The notes below the pieces were generated by a model. The model ran no database searches. It saw only the letters and a program-made list of their open reading frames with translations, and was not told the origin of the DNA. The translations under genes were made by a program, and so were the position numbers. 64,000 nt of DNA from positions 98,118 to 162,117 of the forward strand of contig CAYRSS010000004.1 of the NCBI GenBank assembly GCA_964426945.1. The letters are read 5' to 3'. Positions 28,051 to 36,283 of this stretch are shown in pieces. This DNA comes from CAYRSS01 sp964426945 (GTDB taxonomy: Bacteria > Planctomycetota > Phycisphaerae > UBA1845). Position 1 is the stretch's first letter. Each line of letters opens with the position of its first letter.

Positions 28051-29525
28051 CCGCGAAGGCGCCCAACGGGGGCCGACCCTTGATCCGCATTCGCAACTAC
28101 ATCGACGGCGACTTCCGTGACCCGATCGGCGGGGCCTATCTGCCCGACGTGGATCCCGCGGTCGGCTCGCCCTACGCCGAAGTCCCCGACAGCGACGAAC
28201 GCGACGTCGCCGCCGCGGTCGACGCGGCCCGGCGGGCCTTTCCTGCGTGGTCGGCCACGCCGGCGGAGCAGCGCTGCAACGTGCTGCTGCGGATCGCCGC
28301 ACTGATCGAGGCCAACCTGGAGCACCTCGCCCGGCTCGAGTGCGTCGACAACGGCAAGCCGCTGAAACTCGCCCGTACGCTGGACATCCCGCGGGCTGCT
28401 GCCAACTTCCGCTTCTTCGCCACGGCGATCCTGCACACGCAGTCGGAGCTGCACCAGACCGACGGCGTCGCCCTCAACTACACGCTTCGCCAGCCGCGCG
28501 GTGTGGCGGGGCTGATCTCGCCGTGGAATCTGCCGCTCTACCTGTTCACGTGGAAGATCGCCCCGGCCCTCGCCACCGGCTGCACCGCCGTCGGCAAGCC
28601 GTCGGAGATCACGCCGATGACCGCCCACGCCTTGGCGGAGCTCTGCACCGAGGCAGGTCTTCCGCGGGGCGTACTCAACATCGTGCACGGCAGCGGCGGG
28701 CGCACCGGAGCGGCGCTGGTAGCCCACGAGGAAGTCACCACCATCTCCTTCACCGGCGGCACCGTCACGGGCGCGGCGATCGCCCGGACCGCGGCGCCGA
28801 TGTTCAAGAAGCTCTCGCTCGAACTCGGCGGCAAGAACGCGAACCTCGTGTTCGCCGACGCCGACCTCGACCGGGCGCTGGAGATGACGATCCGCTCCTC
28901 CTTCGCCAACCAGGGACAGATCTGTCTCTGCGGCTCGCGCGTGCTGGTCGAACGGTCGATCTTCGACACCTTTGTCGACCGGCTCGCCGCCGCGGCGGCC
29001 GCGCTGCGCGTCGGCGATCCGCTGGAGGAGTCGACCGATCAGGGGGCCCTCGTTTCGCAGCCTCACCGCGACAAGGTGCTGTCCTACATCGAGCTGGCCA
29101 GGCAGGAGGGCGGCCGGATCCGCTGCGGCGGCGGACCGCCGGCAACGCTGCCGCCGCGATGCCGAGGCGGGTACTTCGTTGCGCCGACAGTAATCACCGG
29201 TCTGTCGGCGGACTGCCGGGTGAACCAGGAGGAGATCTTCGGCCCGGTCGTCACGGTGCTGCCCTTCGACGGCGACGACGACGCGATCGCGCAGGCCAAC
29301 GCGACGAAGTACGGCCTGTCGGCCTCGGTGTGGACGCAGAACCTGACCCGCGCCCACCGCGTGGCCGAGCGGCTCGCCGCCGGCACGGTCTGGACCAACT
29401 GCTGGCTGCTGCGCGATCTGCGCGTGCCCTTCGGCGGCACGAAGGCCAGCGGCGTGGGGCGTGAAGGGGGCGACGAAGCGCTGCGGTTCTTCACCGAACC
29501 GAAGAACGTCTGCGTGCATCTCTGA
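28047..29525 (+). CDS. Aldehyde dehydrogenase, ALDH8-like (2-aminomuconic semialdehyde type)
   Basis: A 492-residue NAD-dependent aldehyde dehydrogenase. Substrate-binding pocket and NAD motifs: 'PWNLPLYLFTWKIAPALATGCTAVGKPSEITP', 'SFTGGTVTG', catalytic Glu in 'LELGGKNANLVF' and the nucleophile Cys293 in 'NQGQICLCGSRVLVE'. The 'CLCG' context and overall sequence resemble 2-aminomuconic 6-semialdehyde / hydroxymuconic semialdehyde dehydrogenases, which act in tryptophan or aromatic catabolism. GTG start overlaps the SDR stop. No other kynurenine-pathway gene is present here, so the true aldehyde is not certain. Confidence 0.88.
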   Translation: MTAKAPNGGRPLIRIRNYIDGDFRDPIGGAYLPDVDPAVGSPYAEVPDSDERDVAAAVDAARRAFPAWSATPAEQRCNVLLRIAALIEANLEHLARLECVDNGKPLKLARTLDIPRAAANFRFFATAILHTQSELHQTDGVALNYTLRQPRGVAGLISPWNLPLYLFTWKIAPALATGCTAVGKPSEITPMTAHALAELCTEAGLPRGVLNIVHGSGGRTGAALVAHEEVTTISFTGGTVTGAAIARTAAPMFKKLSLELGGKNANLVFADADLDRALEMTIRSSFANQGQICLCGSRVLVERSIFDTFVDRLAAAAAALRVGDPLEESTDQGALVSQPHRDKVLSYIELARQEGGRIRCGGGPPATLPPRCRGGYFVAPTVITGLSADCRVNQEEIFGPVVTVLPFDGDDDAIAQANATKYGLSASVWTQNLTRAHRVAERLAAGTVWTNCWLLRDLRVPFGGTKASGVGREGGDEALRFFTEPKNVCVHL

Positions 29526-29554
29526 TGCGCATGGGGTGATGGCGGGCCGACCGG

Positions 29555-30802
29555 TCAGCGGCCGCGCGGGCGGGATTTCCACTCGAACTGACCCTGCAAC
29601 TCTTCGAAGATCCGCAGGTAGCTGTCGTAGCGTTCCTCGTGGATCGTCCCCGCCTCGACCGCCGCAATGACCGCGCAGCCGGTTTCGTGGCGATGCGTGC
29701 AGTCGGCGAACTTGCACTGCGCTACGAGCGCGCCGATTTCGACGAAGTGTTTCTCCACGTCGGGCAGCGGCACGCAGGCGATGTCCAGCGACTTGACGCC
29801 CGGCGTGTCCACGAAGTAGCCGCCGCCGTCGAGGCGGAACAGCACCGCGGTGGTCGTCGTGTGCCGGCCCTTGAGCGTCTGCTGGATCACCTCGCCGACT
29901 TTCAGGGCCAGCCCCGGCTGCACGAGGTTCAGCAGCGAGCTTTTGCCCACGCCGCTTTGACCGGCCACCACGGTCGACCGATCGCGGAACAGTTCGCGCA
30001 GCTCGTCCACCCCCTCGCCCGTCACGGCGCTGGTCGCCAGCGTGCGGTATCCCAGCGCTGCGTAGCGCACGAGGATATCGCGGGCGGAGCCGTCGTCGTC
30101 GAGGTCGATCTTGTTCATGCACAGGATCGGCGTGAGCCCGCCGTCGTGCGCCGAAAGCAGATACCGATCGATCAGGTGCGGCTTGGGCGGGGGCACGCCC
30201 GCCGAACTGACGATCACCACCTGGTCGACGTTGGCAACGATGTCATGCACGCGGCCGCGGACCACGCGAGACAGGCGGCTCTTGCGCGGTTCGATGCGCT
30301 CGATGACCCCTTCATGGTCCACGCCGGCCGCATCCGACTCGAAGCGAAAGCTCGCCCGATCGCCCGTGGTCACGGGATTACGCTCGCGGATCAGTTGGGT
30401 ACGCAGCATCCGCCGCAGCACGCAGCGCCACACCTTCGCCCCGTCGTCCACCTCGATGATCTGCCCGCGCACGGCGAGCACGACGCCCGCGATCAACCCG
30501 CCCGCGCCCTCGGTCACGCGGCTGCCGCTCTCGTTGACGATGACGGTGCGCTTGCGCGAGAGCGCCCCCTTGGGCGAGATGCTCTCGGAGGTCGGCGTCT
30601 CGACCTCCATCCCCTCCGCCTCGCGGGCCCGCTCGGTCCAGTCCTTCTGCCGCCGCGGGCGCAGGCGGTTGCGGCGCAGATCAATGCGCACCTTCCGCCC
30701 CTCGCGCGGCGCCTCGGCCCCCTGCTCCTCCGGCGGAAGATCACCGCGCTTCGGCCCGTACTTGGGCTTGTTCTGCTTGGGATTGTCGCTGCGCGAGGCC
30801 AT
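29555..30802 (-). CDS. rsgA: Ribosome small-subunit GTPase RsgA
   Basis: A 415-residue circularly permuted GTPase that assists 30S maturation. The motif order is permuted: 'MNKIDL' (G4) comes first, then 'SAVTGEGV' (G5), 'GQSGVGKSSLLN' (G1, about residue 281) and 'VDTPGVKS' (G3). The zinc site 'CKFADCTHRHETGC' closes the protein. About 95 extra N-terminal residues, basic and disordered (KPKYGPKRGDL..), precede the OB-fold that begins near 'GLIAGVVLAVRGQ'. GACAAT ends 6 nt before the ATG and TTGACC lies 17 bp further: an ideal promoter, with the mRNA starting at or near the A of ATG. Confidence 0.94.
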   Translation of the reverse strand: MASRSDNPKQNKPKYGPKRGDLPPEEQGAEAPREGRKVRIDLRRNRLRPRRQKDWTERAREAEGMEVETPTSESISPKGALSRKRTVIVNESGSRVTEGAGGLIAGVVLAVRGQIIEVDDGAKVWRCVLRRMLRTQLIRERNPVTTGDRASFRFESDAAGVDHEGVIERIEPRKSRLSRVVRGRVHDIVANVDQVVIVSSAGVPPPKPHLIDRYLLSAHDGGLTPILCMNKIDLDDDGSARDILVRYAALGYRTLATSAVTGEGVDELRELFRDRSTVVAGQSGVGKSSLLNLVQPGLALKVGEVIQQTLKGRHTTTTAVLFRLDGGGYFVDTPGVKSLDIACVPLPDVEKHFVEIGALVAQCKFADCTHRHETGCAVIAAVEAGTIHEERYDSYLRIFEELQGQFEWKSRPRGR

Positions 30803-30808
30803 GGGGGT

Positions 30809-30837
30809 ATTGTCGTCTGCTGAAAGTGGGAGGTCAA
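30809..30837 (-). promoter_or_regulatory. Promoter of rsgA, apparently leaderless
   Basis: On the minus strand TTGACC (30837-30832), 17 bp, GACAAT (30814-30809). The start codon follows 6 nt after the -10 element. Confidence 0.6.
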
Positions 30838-30844
30838 AGAAGAG

Positions 30845-30957
30845 GCTGTCAGCTTTCAGCTATCGGCTGTCAGCCAGAGGGAGGAGCTGTCTGCTGTCAG
30901 CTATCGGCTGTCAGCCAGAGGGAGGAGCTGTCTGCTGTCAGCTATCGGCTATCAGCC
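30845..30957. repeat. Short-period array, left arm (heptamers inside 41-bp units)
   Basis: Perfect heptads GCTGTCA-GCTTTCA-GCTATCG-GCTGTCA occupy 30845-30872. A 41-bp direct repeat starts at 30858, again at 30899 and in part at 30940. The consensus GCTRTCR is the reverse complement of the right arm's YGAYAGC. The array fills the space between the rsgA and prpB promoters. Confidence 0.9.
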
Positions 30958-31000
30958 GCACCGGGGAGCTTACTTCCGGTCAGGAATCGATCCCCGCCGA

Positions 31001-31187
31001 CTGACGGCTGACGGCTGACAGCTCATGGCTGACAGCCATTCCCTGGCTGATAGCTGATAGCCGACAGCTGACAGCCATTCGCTGGCTGATAGCCGATAGC
31101 TTATAGCTATTCGCTGGCTGATAGCTGGCAGCCGACAGCTGAGAGCCCCCTCCGGCCGATAGCTGACAGCCGATAGCTGACAGCTAT
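31001..31187. repeat. Short-period array, right arm (inverted heptamers)
   Basis: CTGACGG-CTGACGG-CTGACAG-CTCATGG-CTGACAG (31001-31035) followed by further CTGATAG, CCGACAG, CTGACAG and CCGATAG units to the prpB promoter. These are inverted with respect to the left arm; a 43-bp spacer (30958-31000) separates the arms. A single RNA of the whole region would fold into a long imperfect stem. Confidence 0.9.
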
Positions 31188-31190
31188 AAT
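31163..31190 (+). promoter_or_regulatory. Promoter of prpB, formed by the repeat, leaderless
   Basis: CTGACA (31163-31168), 16 bp, TATAAT (31185-31190). The -35 box is itself one repeat unit. ATG at 31197 is 6 nt after the perfect -10 box, so the RNA should start at or next to the A. Confidence 0.65.
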
Positions 31191-31196
31191 CCCCCC

Positions 31197-32045
31197 ATGC
31201 CCACACCATCTTCCGCCCAGCGATCTGCGCGCCTTCGTGAGCTTCTCTCCCGCGGCGTCGTGATGATGCCGGGGGCGTTCAATGCGCTCTCCGCCCGGAT
31301 GATCGAGCGCGAGGGGTTCGAGGCGATGTACCTGTCGGGGGCCGTGCTGGCGAATTCCGTCGGCGGCGTGCCCGATGTCGGGCTGATGAGCCTGACCGAG
31401 GCCCGCGACCACGCCGACCACATCGCCCGGGCGACGACGATCCCGATCCTCGCCGACGCCGACACCGGCTACGGCGGATCCGACAACGCCGCCCGCACGG
31501 TGCGCGTGCTTGAATCGATCGGCGTCTCCGCGATTCACCTGGAAGACCAGGAGTTTCCCAAGCGCTGCGGCCATCTCGACGGCAAGCGGCTCGTGCCGGT
31601 CGACGAGATGTGCGAGAAGATCGCCGCGGCCGCGGCGGCGAAGACCAGCCGGGACTTTCTCATCCTAGCCCGCACTGACGCCCGGGGCGTGACCGGCTAT
31701 GACGACGCCGTGGCCCGGGCCCGGGCCTACCTCGCGGCCGGCGCCGACGGCATCTTCCCCGAGGCCCTGCAGAACGCCGAAGAGTTCGCCCGCTTCGCGA
31801 AGGACGTGCCCACCATCCTCCTGGCGAACATGACCGAGTTCGGCAAGACCCCCTACCTCACGGTCGACGAGTTCGCCGCGATGGGCTATCGCATCGTCAT
31901 CTTCCCGGTGACGCTGCAGCGCATCGCGATGAAGGCCACGCAGGAAGCGCTTCGGACGTTGAAGACCGAGCGCACGCAGAAGAACCTCGTCGATCGCATG
32001 CAGACGCGGGCGGAGCTGTATGAGGTGGTGGAGTACAAGCTGTAG
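31197..32045 (+). CDS. prpB: Methylisocitrate lyase (PrpB-like)
   Basis: A 282-residue isocitrate lyase/PEP mutase superfamily enzyme. 'PGAFNALSARMIEREGFEAMYLSG' opens the barrel, 'LADADTGYGG' binds the divalent metal, and 'EDQEFPKRCGHLDGK' contains the catalytic KRCGH motif as in 2-methylisocitrate lyase, which splits 2-methylisocitrate into pyruvate and succinate in propionate degradation. 'LILARTDARGVTGYDDAVARARAYLAAGADGIFPEAL' and 'LLANMTEFGKTP' fit the same family. No prpC or prpD is nearby. Other related lyases cannot be excluded. The promoter overlaps the repeat array and the mRNA is probably leaderless. Confidence 0.9.
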   Translation: MPTPSSAQRSARLRELLSRGVVMMPGAFNALSARMIEREGFEAMYLSGAVLANSVGGVPDVGLMSLTEARDHADHIARATTIPILADADTGYGGSDNAARTVRVLESIGVSAIHLEDQEFPKRCGHLDGKRLVPVDEMCEKIAAAAAAKTSRDFLILARTDARGVTGYDDAVARARAYLAAGADGIFPEALQNAEEFARFAKDVPTILLANMTEFGKTPYLTVDEFAAMGYRIVIFPVTLQRIAMKATQEALRTLKTERTQKNLVDRMQTRAELYEVVEYKL

Positions 32046-32066
32046 GGTGGGCACCGCCCACCCTAC
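32042..32066. terminator. Strong hairpin between convergent prpB and ileS
   Basis: GTAGGGTGGGC (32042-32052) and GCCCACCCTAC (32056-32066) form an 11-bp perfect stem with a 3-nt loop, overlapping the prpB stop codon. There is no T-run on either side, so it could be a dispersed palindrome as well as a terminator. Confidence 0.5.
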
Positions 32067-32083
32067 GAGGCGGTGTATCCCGA

Positions 32084-32115
32084 TTGGCAATTGTGAATTG
32101 GCAATTGCCAATTAC
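32084..32115. repeat. Short 7-bp period array at the ileS 3' end
   Basis: TTGGCAA, TTGTGAA, TTGGCAA, TTGCCAA are four consecutive heptamers at 32084-32111, running into the ileS stop (32112). The unit TTGNNAA is near-palindromic, so the array can pair with itself. Confidence 0.75.
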
Positions 32116-35100
32116 GCTTTCGTGATCCCGATCGCGACCTTGGCCCCGTCGAGGTCCAGATCCGTCGTCGACTTCGGCGCGGGCAGCGCTGCGCGGACGA
32201 GCTCCACCGCGAGCACCTCCTCGGCGATGTAATCGCCGCAGGCGTCGATCGCCGCGCTCACCGCCTTGTCGCCGCAGACCAGCGACAGGCGGATGCGGTC
32301 GGCGATGTCGAGGTCGGCGCTCTTGCGCAGCTCCTGCACCTGGCGGATGATCTCGCGGGCGATCCCTTCGTTGATCAGCTCGGGGGTCAGGCGCGTGTTC
32401 AGAAGCACTGCCGTGTTCATGCCTTCGTCAGCAAAGACTGCACCAGCATAGCCATCCGCGAACTCCTGAGAGAACTTGAAGCACTCTCTGCCCAATGCCA
32501 GGTTCTCTCCTTCGACAGTGATTGTAAATGTGTGGGCGGTATCAGCCGATTCTAGCGCGTCCGCGATTGCCATCGGGCTCGCTTTGGCGATCGCCTGAAT
32601 GACCGCATTGCCAAGCTTCCCAAAGGTCTGAAAGACAACTGGCTTGTGCGGTTGCACCGTGTACTTCACCCACTGATCTGGAATACCAGGCCAGACTGTC
32701 ACTTCCTTGACGTTCAGTTCCTCGGCAATCTCAGGCTTGAAGAGCTCAGCAGCCTCGACCACGGAGGAGAGCTGAGAACCGATCAGAACATTGGCTGCCG
32801 GCTGTCTAATCTTCAACTTCGCAGTCTTGCGCGCCGACCTTCCTGCGGAAATGATTCGCATCGCACTCGCTACTTGACGCGACAGCTGCTCGTCTATGCG
32901 CGACTCGTCCGCCGTGGGAAAAGTCAGGTGGTGCACGCTCGCCGGCACCGCGCTCGGCGGCGCGCCGTCCGACTGCGCGACGGCCAGATGCTGGTACATC
33001 GTCTCCGACAGAAACGGCATGATCGGCGCCACCAGCCGGTTGAACGTGAGCAGGACTTCGTAGAGCGTCGCGTACGCCGCCCGCTTGTCGCCCGGCCAGC
33101 CCGTTTCGTAGAACCGCCGGCGCGATCGCCGCACATACCACGAACTGAGCACCTCGATAAACCGCTGAGCCTCGGCGCAGAACCGCACGATCTCGAACTG
33201 CGAATAAGCCTCGTGGGCCAGCTTCACGAGCCTGGCCAGGTCCGACAGGATCCACCGGTCGAGGAGGCTGCGGTGGTCCTTCGCCCCGGGCAGGTGCTCT
33301 TTCGGCCGGAAATCGTCCACGCGGGCGAGGTTGCAGAAGAAGGCGTACACGTTCCACCACGGGATCAGCACGTCGCGGCGGACCTCGTCGCAGTGTTTCG
33401 GGCCGAACAGGACGTTGCGCTCCGGCGGCGTGGCCGCGTACAGCCAGCGCATGACGTCGACGCCGAACTTCGCCGCGGCGTCCTCGAACCAGATGGCGTT
33501 GCCCTTGCTCTTGTGCATAGCCTCGCCGTTGTCGTCGAGGACCATGCCGTGCCCCTTGAGCACCTTGAAGGGCGAACACCCCTCCATCATCGTGCTCACC
33601 GTGAGCAGCGCATAGAACCAGTTGCGGAACTGACCGGGCAGCGCCTCGACCACGAAATCGGCCGGGAACCACTCCTTCCAGCTTTCGCGATCGGTGAAGT
33701 AGCCCATCGTGCTGAAGGGCACGATGCTCGCGTCGAGCCACGGATTGCCCACGTCCTTGATGCGCGAGACATTCTGATCGCCGCACTGGGCGCAGCGGAT
33801 CTTGACGTCGTCCACCCACGGCCGGTGCGGCGAGTGGCCCTCGAACCGGTCCCACCCCGACACCGCGCGCGACTGGAGCTCGTCGCGCCCCCCGATGACC
33901 TCGAAGTGGCCACAGGCGTGACACTCCCAGATGGGCAGCGCCAGACCCCAGTAGCGTTTCTTCGAGATCATCCAGTCGCCCATGTTGCGGAGCCAGTCGA
34001 TCTCGCGCTCGACACCCCACGAGGGAATCCACCGCGCCTGACGGGCGGACTGCATGATCTGCTCGCGCCAGTTCATGCTGATGAACCACTCGTCAACGAG
34101 GCGGTAGACCAGCTCCTCCTTGCAGCGCCAGCAGTGCGGGTAGCGGTGGTAGTAGCTCTCCTTCGCGAAAAGCAGGCCGCGCTCCTTCAGGTCCGCGGCG
34201 ACCGTGTCCGCCACTTCGCTGAAGCGCTTCCCGGCCAGCGGGCCGAACTCCGGGCGGAAGCGGCCGTTTTCGAACAGCGGCGCAATCTGCGGCAGGCCGA
34301 GTTCCTTGCCGAGGGCGTAGTCCTCGGCGCCGCACCCCGGCGCGATGTGCACGATGCCTGCGCCCTCGCTTTCGGTGACCGCCTCCCAGGGGATCACCCG
34401 GTGCGCGGTGACCGCCTCGGTCGCGCCCGGCAGGTGGTCAAAGGGCCCGTCATAGGTCAGGCCGACGAGCTCTTCGCCGCGCAGCTCACCGAGGATTTCG
34501 AACGGGCCCTTGTTCTTGAACATGGCCTGGATGGCCATCAGGTTGGGCAGCTTCGCCCGATCGAGCCCCTCGACCGGCTGGGTGCGGGCCCGCTCGAAGT
34601 TGGCCTTGCCGACGTAGTAGACCTCGCCCCCCTGCCCGATCTTCAGGTAGGTCATGTCCGGTCGCACGGCCGCGGCGACGTTGCTCGTCAGCGTCCACGG
34701 CGTGGTCGTCCAGACCAGCAGAAACTCGCCCCGCCGGCCGCGCAGCGGCAGCCGGATGAACACCGAGGTGTGCGGCACCTCGCGGTAGCCCTCGTTCATC
34801 TCCATCTGGCTGATGCCCGTGCCGCACCGCGGACACCACGGCATCACGTCAACGCCCTTGTAGACCAGCCCCTTCTGGTGGCACTTCTTGAGAAACGCCC
34901 AGATGGCGTAGTTGTTCTCGTCGGACATCGTGTAGTACGAGTTGTCCCAGTCCATCCACTGGCCGAGCTGCTTGCTCTGTTCGGTCTGGATGGCGGCGAA
35001 CTTGGCCGCGCGGGCCTTGCACTCGCCGACGAACCGGTCGATGCCGTACTCCTCGATCTGCCGCTTGTCGGAGAAGTTGTGCTCCTTCTCGACCTCGACC

Positions 35101-35381
35101 TCGACCCACAGCCCCTGACAGTCAAACCCGTTCTGGTAGCGCAGCTCACGGCGCATCGACGCGAAGTAGCGCTGGTAGAGGTCCTTGTAGGTCCGCCCCC
35201 AGGCGTGGTGGACACCCATCGGGTTGTTGGCGGTGATCGGGCCGTCAAGGAATGACCACTTCGGCTTGCCGCGGTTGATCTCGCGCAGCGTGTCGAATGC
35301 GCGAATCTTGTCCCAGAACGCCAGAATCTCGCGCTCCTGGGCGGGGAAGTCGACCTTCGGATCTACCTTCGAAAAGGGCAT
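32112..35381 (-). CDS. ileS: Isoleucyl-tRNA synthetase, eukaryote/archaea-like type
   Basis: A 1089-residue class I synthetase that charges tRNA-Ile and edits valine. ATG 35381 (MPFSKVDPKVDFP) is preferred; the frame to 35390 starts with a poorly placed TTG. 'NPMGVHHAWGRTYKDLYQRY' is the HIGH-equivalent, the editing domain contains 'WTTTPWTLTSN', and the second catalytic loop reads 'MHKSKGNAIWFED' instead of KMSKS. Two zinc-like knuckles are visible: 'CPRCGTG' and 'CHACGH/CAQCG'. Length and the 'VWTTTPWTL' context place it with the large eukaryote-type IleRS (IleS2-like), often insensitive to mupirocin. The C-terminal third is an anticodon-binding region with extra domain. Stops in the heptamer array. 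Confidence 0.94.
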   Translation of the reverse strand: MPFSKVDPKVDFPAQEREILAFWDKIRAFDTLREINRGKPKWSFLDGPITANNPMGVHHAWGRTYKDLYQRYFASMRRELRYQNGFDCQGLWVEVEVEKEHNFSDKRQIEEYGIDRFVGECKARAAKFAAIQTEQSKQLGQWMDWDNSYYTMSDENNYAIWAFLKKCHQKGLVYKGVDVMPWCPRCGTGISQMEMNEGYREVPHTSVFIRLPLRGRRGEFLLVWTTTPWTLTSNVAAAVRPDMTYLKIGQGGEVYYVGKANFERARTQPVEGLDRAKLPNLMAIQAMFKNKGPFEILGELRGEELVGLTYDGPFDHLPGATEAVTAHRVIPWEAVTESEGAGIVHIAPGCGAEDYALGKELGLPQIAPLFENGRFRPEFGPLAGKRFSEVADTVAADLKERGLLFAKESYYHRYPHCWRCKEELVYRLVDEWFISMNWREQIMQSARQARWIPSWGVEREIDWLRNMGDWMISKKRYWGLALPIWECHACGHFEVIGGRDELQSRAVSGWDRFEGHSPHRPWVDDVKIRCAQCGDQNVSRIKDVGNPWLDASIVPFSTMGYFTDRESWKEWFPADFVVEALPGQFRNWFYALLTVSTMMEGCSPFKVLKGHGMVLDDNGEAMHKSKGNAIWFEDAAAKFGVDVMRWLYAATPPERNVLFGPKHCDEVRRDVLIPWWNVYAFFCNLARVDDFRPKEHLPGAKDHRSLLDRWILSDLARLVKLAHEAYSQFEIVRFCAEAQRFIEVLSSWYVRRSRRRFYETGWPGDKRAAYATLYEVLLTFNRLVAPIMPFLSETMYQHLAVAQSDGAPPSAVPASVHHLTFPTADESRIDEQLSRQVASAMRIISAGRSARKTAKLKIRQPAANVLIGSQLSSVVEAAELFKPEIAEELNVKEVTVWPGIPDQWVKYTVQPHKPVVFQTFGKLGNAVIQAIAKASPMAIADALESADTAHTFTITVEGENLALGRECFKFSQEFADGYAGAVFADEGMNTAVLLNTRLTPELINEGIAREIIRQVQELRKSADLDIADRIRLSLVCGDKAVSAAIDACGDYIAEEVLAVELVRAALPAPKSTTDLDLDGAKVAIGITKA

Positions 35382-35521
35382 GGACCGCAAGCTCCTCCGT
35401 CAGCGGCGCGGCCGCGGCGCAGGGGCCGGAGCCGGTCCGCGATCAGGCCGTCACGTGACGGGCGAAATATAACAGGTGGGCGCGGGGCGTCGAATCCCGC
35501 CGCGGATCGGGGTGCGTCGGG

Positions 35522-35767
35522 TCAGGCTAGGACGCTGAACACCGCCCAGAGGCCCACGCCCACGGCGTACATGCCGACGACGATGGTGATCCACAGCGCG
35601 AAGGTGGCCCGCGGGATGTCGGCCAGACGCTCCGTGCGGAGCGTCTTGTACACGACGGCGATGCACAGGCAGAGGGGGAGAATCAGCAGCATCCGCTCGC
35701 GCCCGGTAAGCGTCAGCGCCTCGGTGAACAGCGCAGCCAGGGGCAGCGATACAAGGGAGGGGCTCAT
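35522..35767 (-). CDS. Small membrane protein
   Basis: An 81-residue protein with two hydrophobic segments, 'MLLILPLCLCIAVVYKTL' and 'ATFALWITIVVGMYAVGVGLWAVFSVL'. It overlaps the end of the upstream gene by 4 bp (ATGA), so translation is coupled. No family recognised; it may form a small complex with the 140-residue protein next to it. Ends 140 bp before ileS. Confidence 0.65.
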   Translation of the reverse strand: MSPSLVSLPLAALFTEALTLTGRERMLLILPLCLCIAVVYKTLRTERLADIPRATFALWITIVVGMYAVGVGLWAVFSVLA

Positions 35768-36186
35768 GGACCCTCCTGCGGCACGGTATCGACCACCGTC
35801 CGCCGGCGGGCGGTGGGATCAGCCCGGACGATCACGTCGAGGATCACCAGCAGGTTGAGCAGCCCGGCCACGCCGGCGTAATGAATGCCGACCTCGACGG
35901 CCAGCCAGTGGCCCGGATGCGGGGGCGGATCGTGGGGATTGTCCGAGGCCGCCAGCATCCGGTGAAACCCCAGCCCCGCCAGCGTGTTGCCGCCGTTGAA
36001 CAGCTCGGCCATGAACCAGGCCCGCCGCGACACCGGATCAACCGTGCCGCGGACGCCGCCGATGGCGACGCCGGACCAGAACGTGGCGGTGATGGTGACC
36101 AGGAAAATCAGGCCGCGCCGGCGGTGGCCGAGGTAGATATGCCCCAGCCCCGGCACGATCCACGCGAGGAAGCCCGCCAGGGCCAT
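35764..36186 (-). CDS. Membrane protein, TM2/DUF6677-like
   Basis: A 140-residue membrane protein; ATG 36186 (MALAGFLAWIVPGLGHIYLGHRRRG) is chosen, although TTG at 36219 is possible. The opening 'AWIVPGLGHIYLGHRRRGLIFLVTITATFW' is the GxGHxYLG loop of TM2-like domains found in planctomycete DUF6677 proteins. Two further helices follow near the end ('VAGLLNLLVILDVIV'). Overlaps the next gene by 4 bp. Function unknown. Confidence 0.7.
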   Translation of the reverse strand: MALAGFLAWIVPGLGHIYLGHRRRGLIFLVTITATFWSGVAIGGVRGTVDPVSRRAWFMAELFNGGNTLAGLGFHRMLAASDNPHDPPPHPGHWLAVEVGIHYAGVAGLLNLLVILDVIVRADPTARRRTVVDTVPQEGP

Positions 36187-36283
36187 GCGAACCAGTGGTG
36201 GCGTGTCGCGGGACGGCAAACCTTGCTACTCGCTTCGAACGTTTCAAGGCCCCGTGCGGCGGATGGGCCGGGGCGGCGGCGTC

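Noticed and set aside
27825..30122. 765-codon minus-strand frame opposite the SDR, ALDH and rsgA region
   Set aside because: It runs antisense through clearly recognised genes; long shadow frames are expected in this GC-rich DNA.
30845..31187. CRISPR array
   Set aside because: Units are 7 bp and contiguous, there are no spacers of constant length between long repeats, the arms are inverted, and no cas gene is near.
32646..35255. 869-codon plus-strand frame opposite ileS
   Set aside because: Antisense shadow of ileS, with low-complexity composition.
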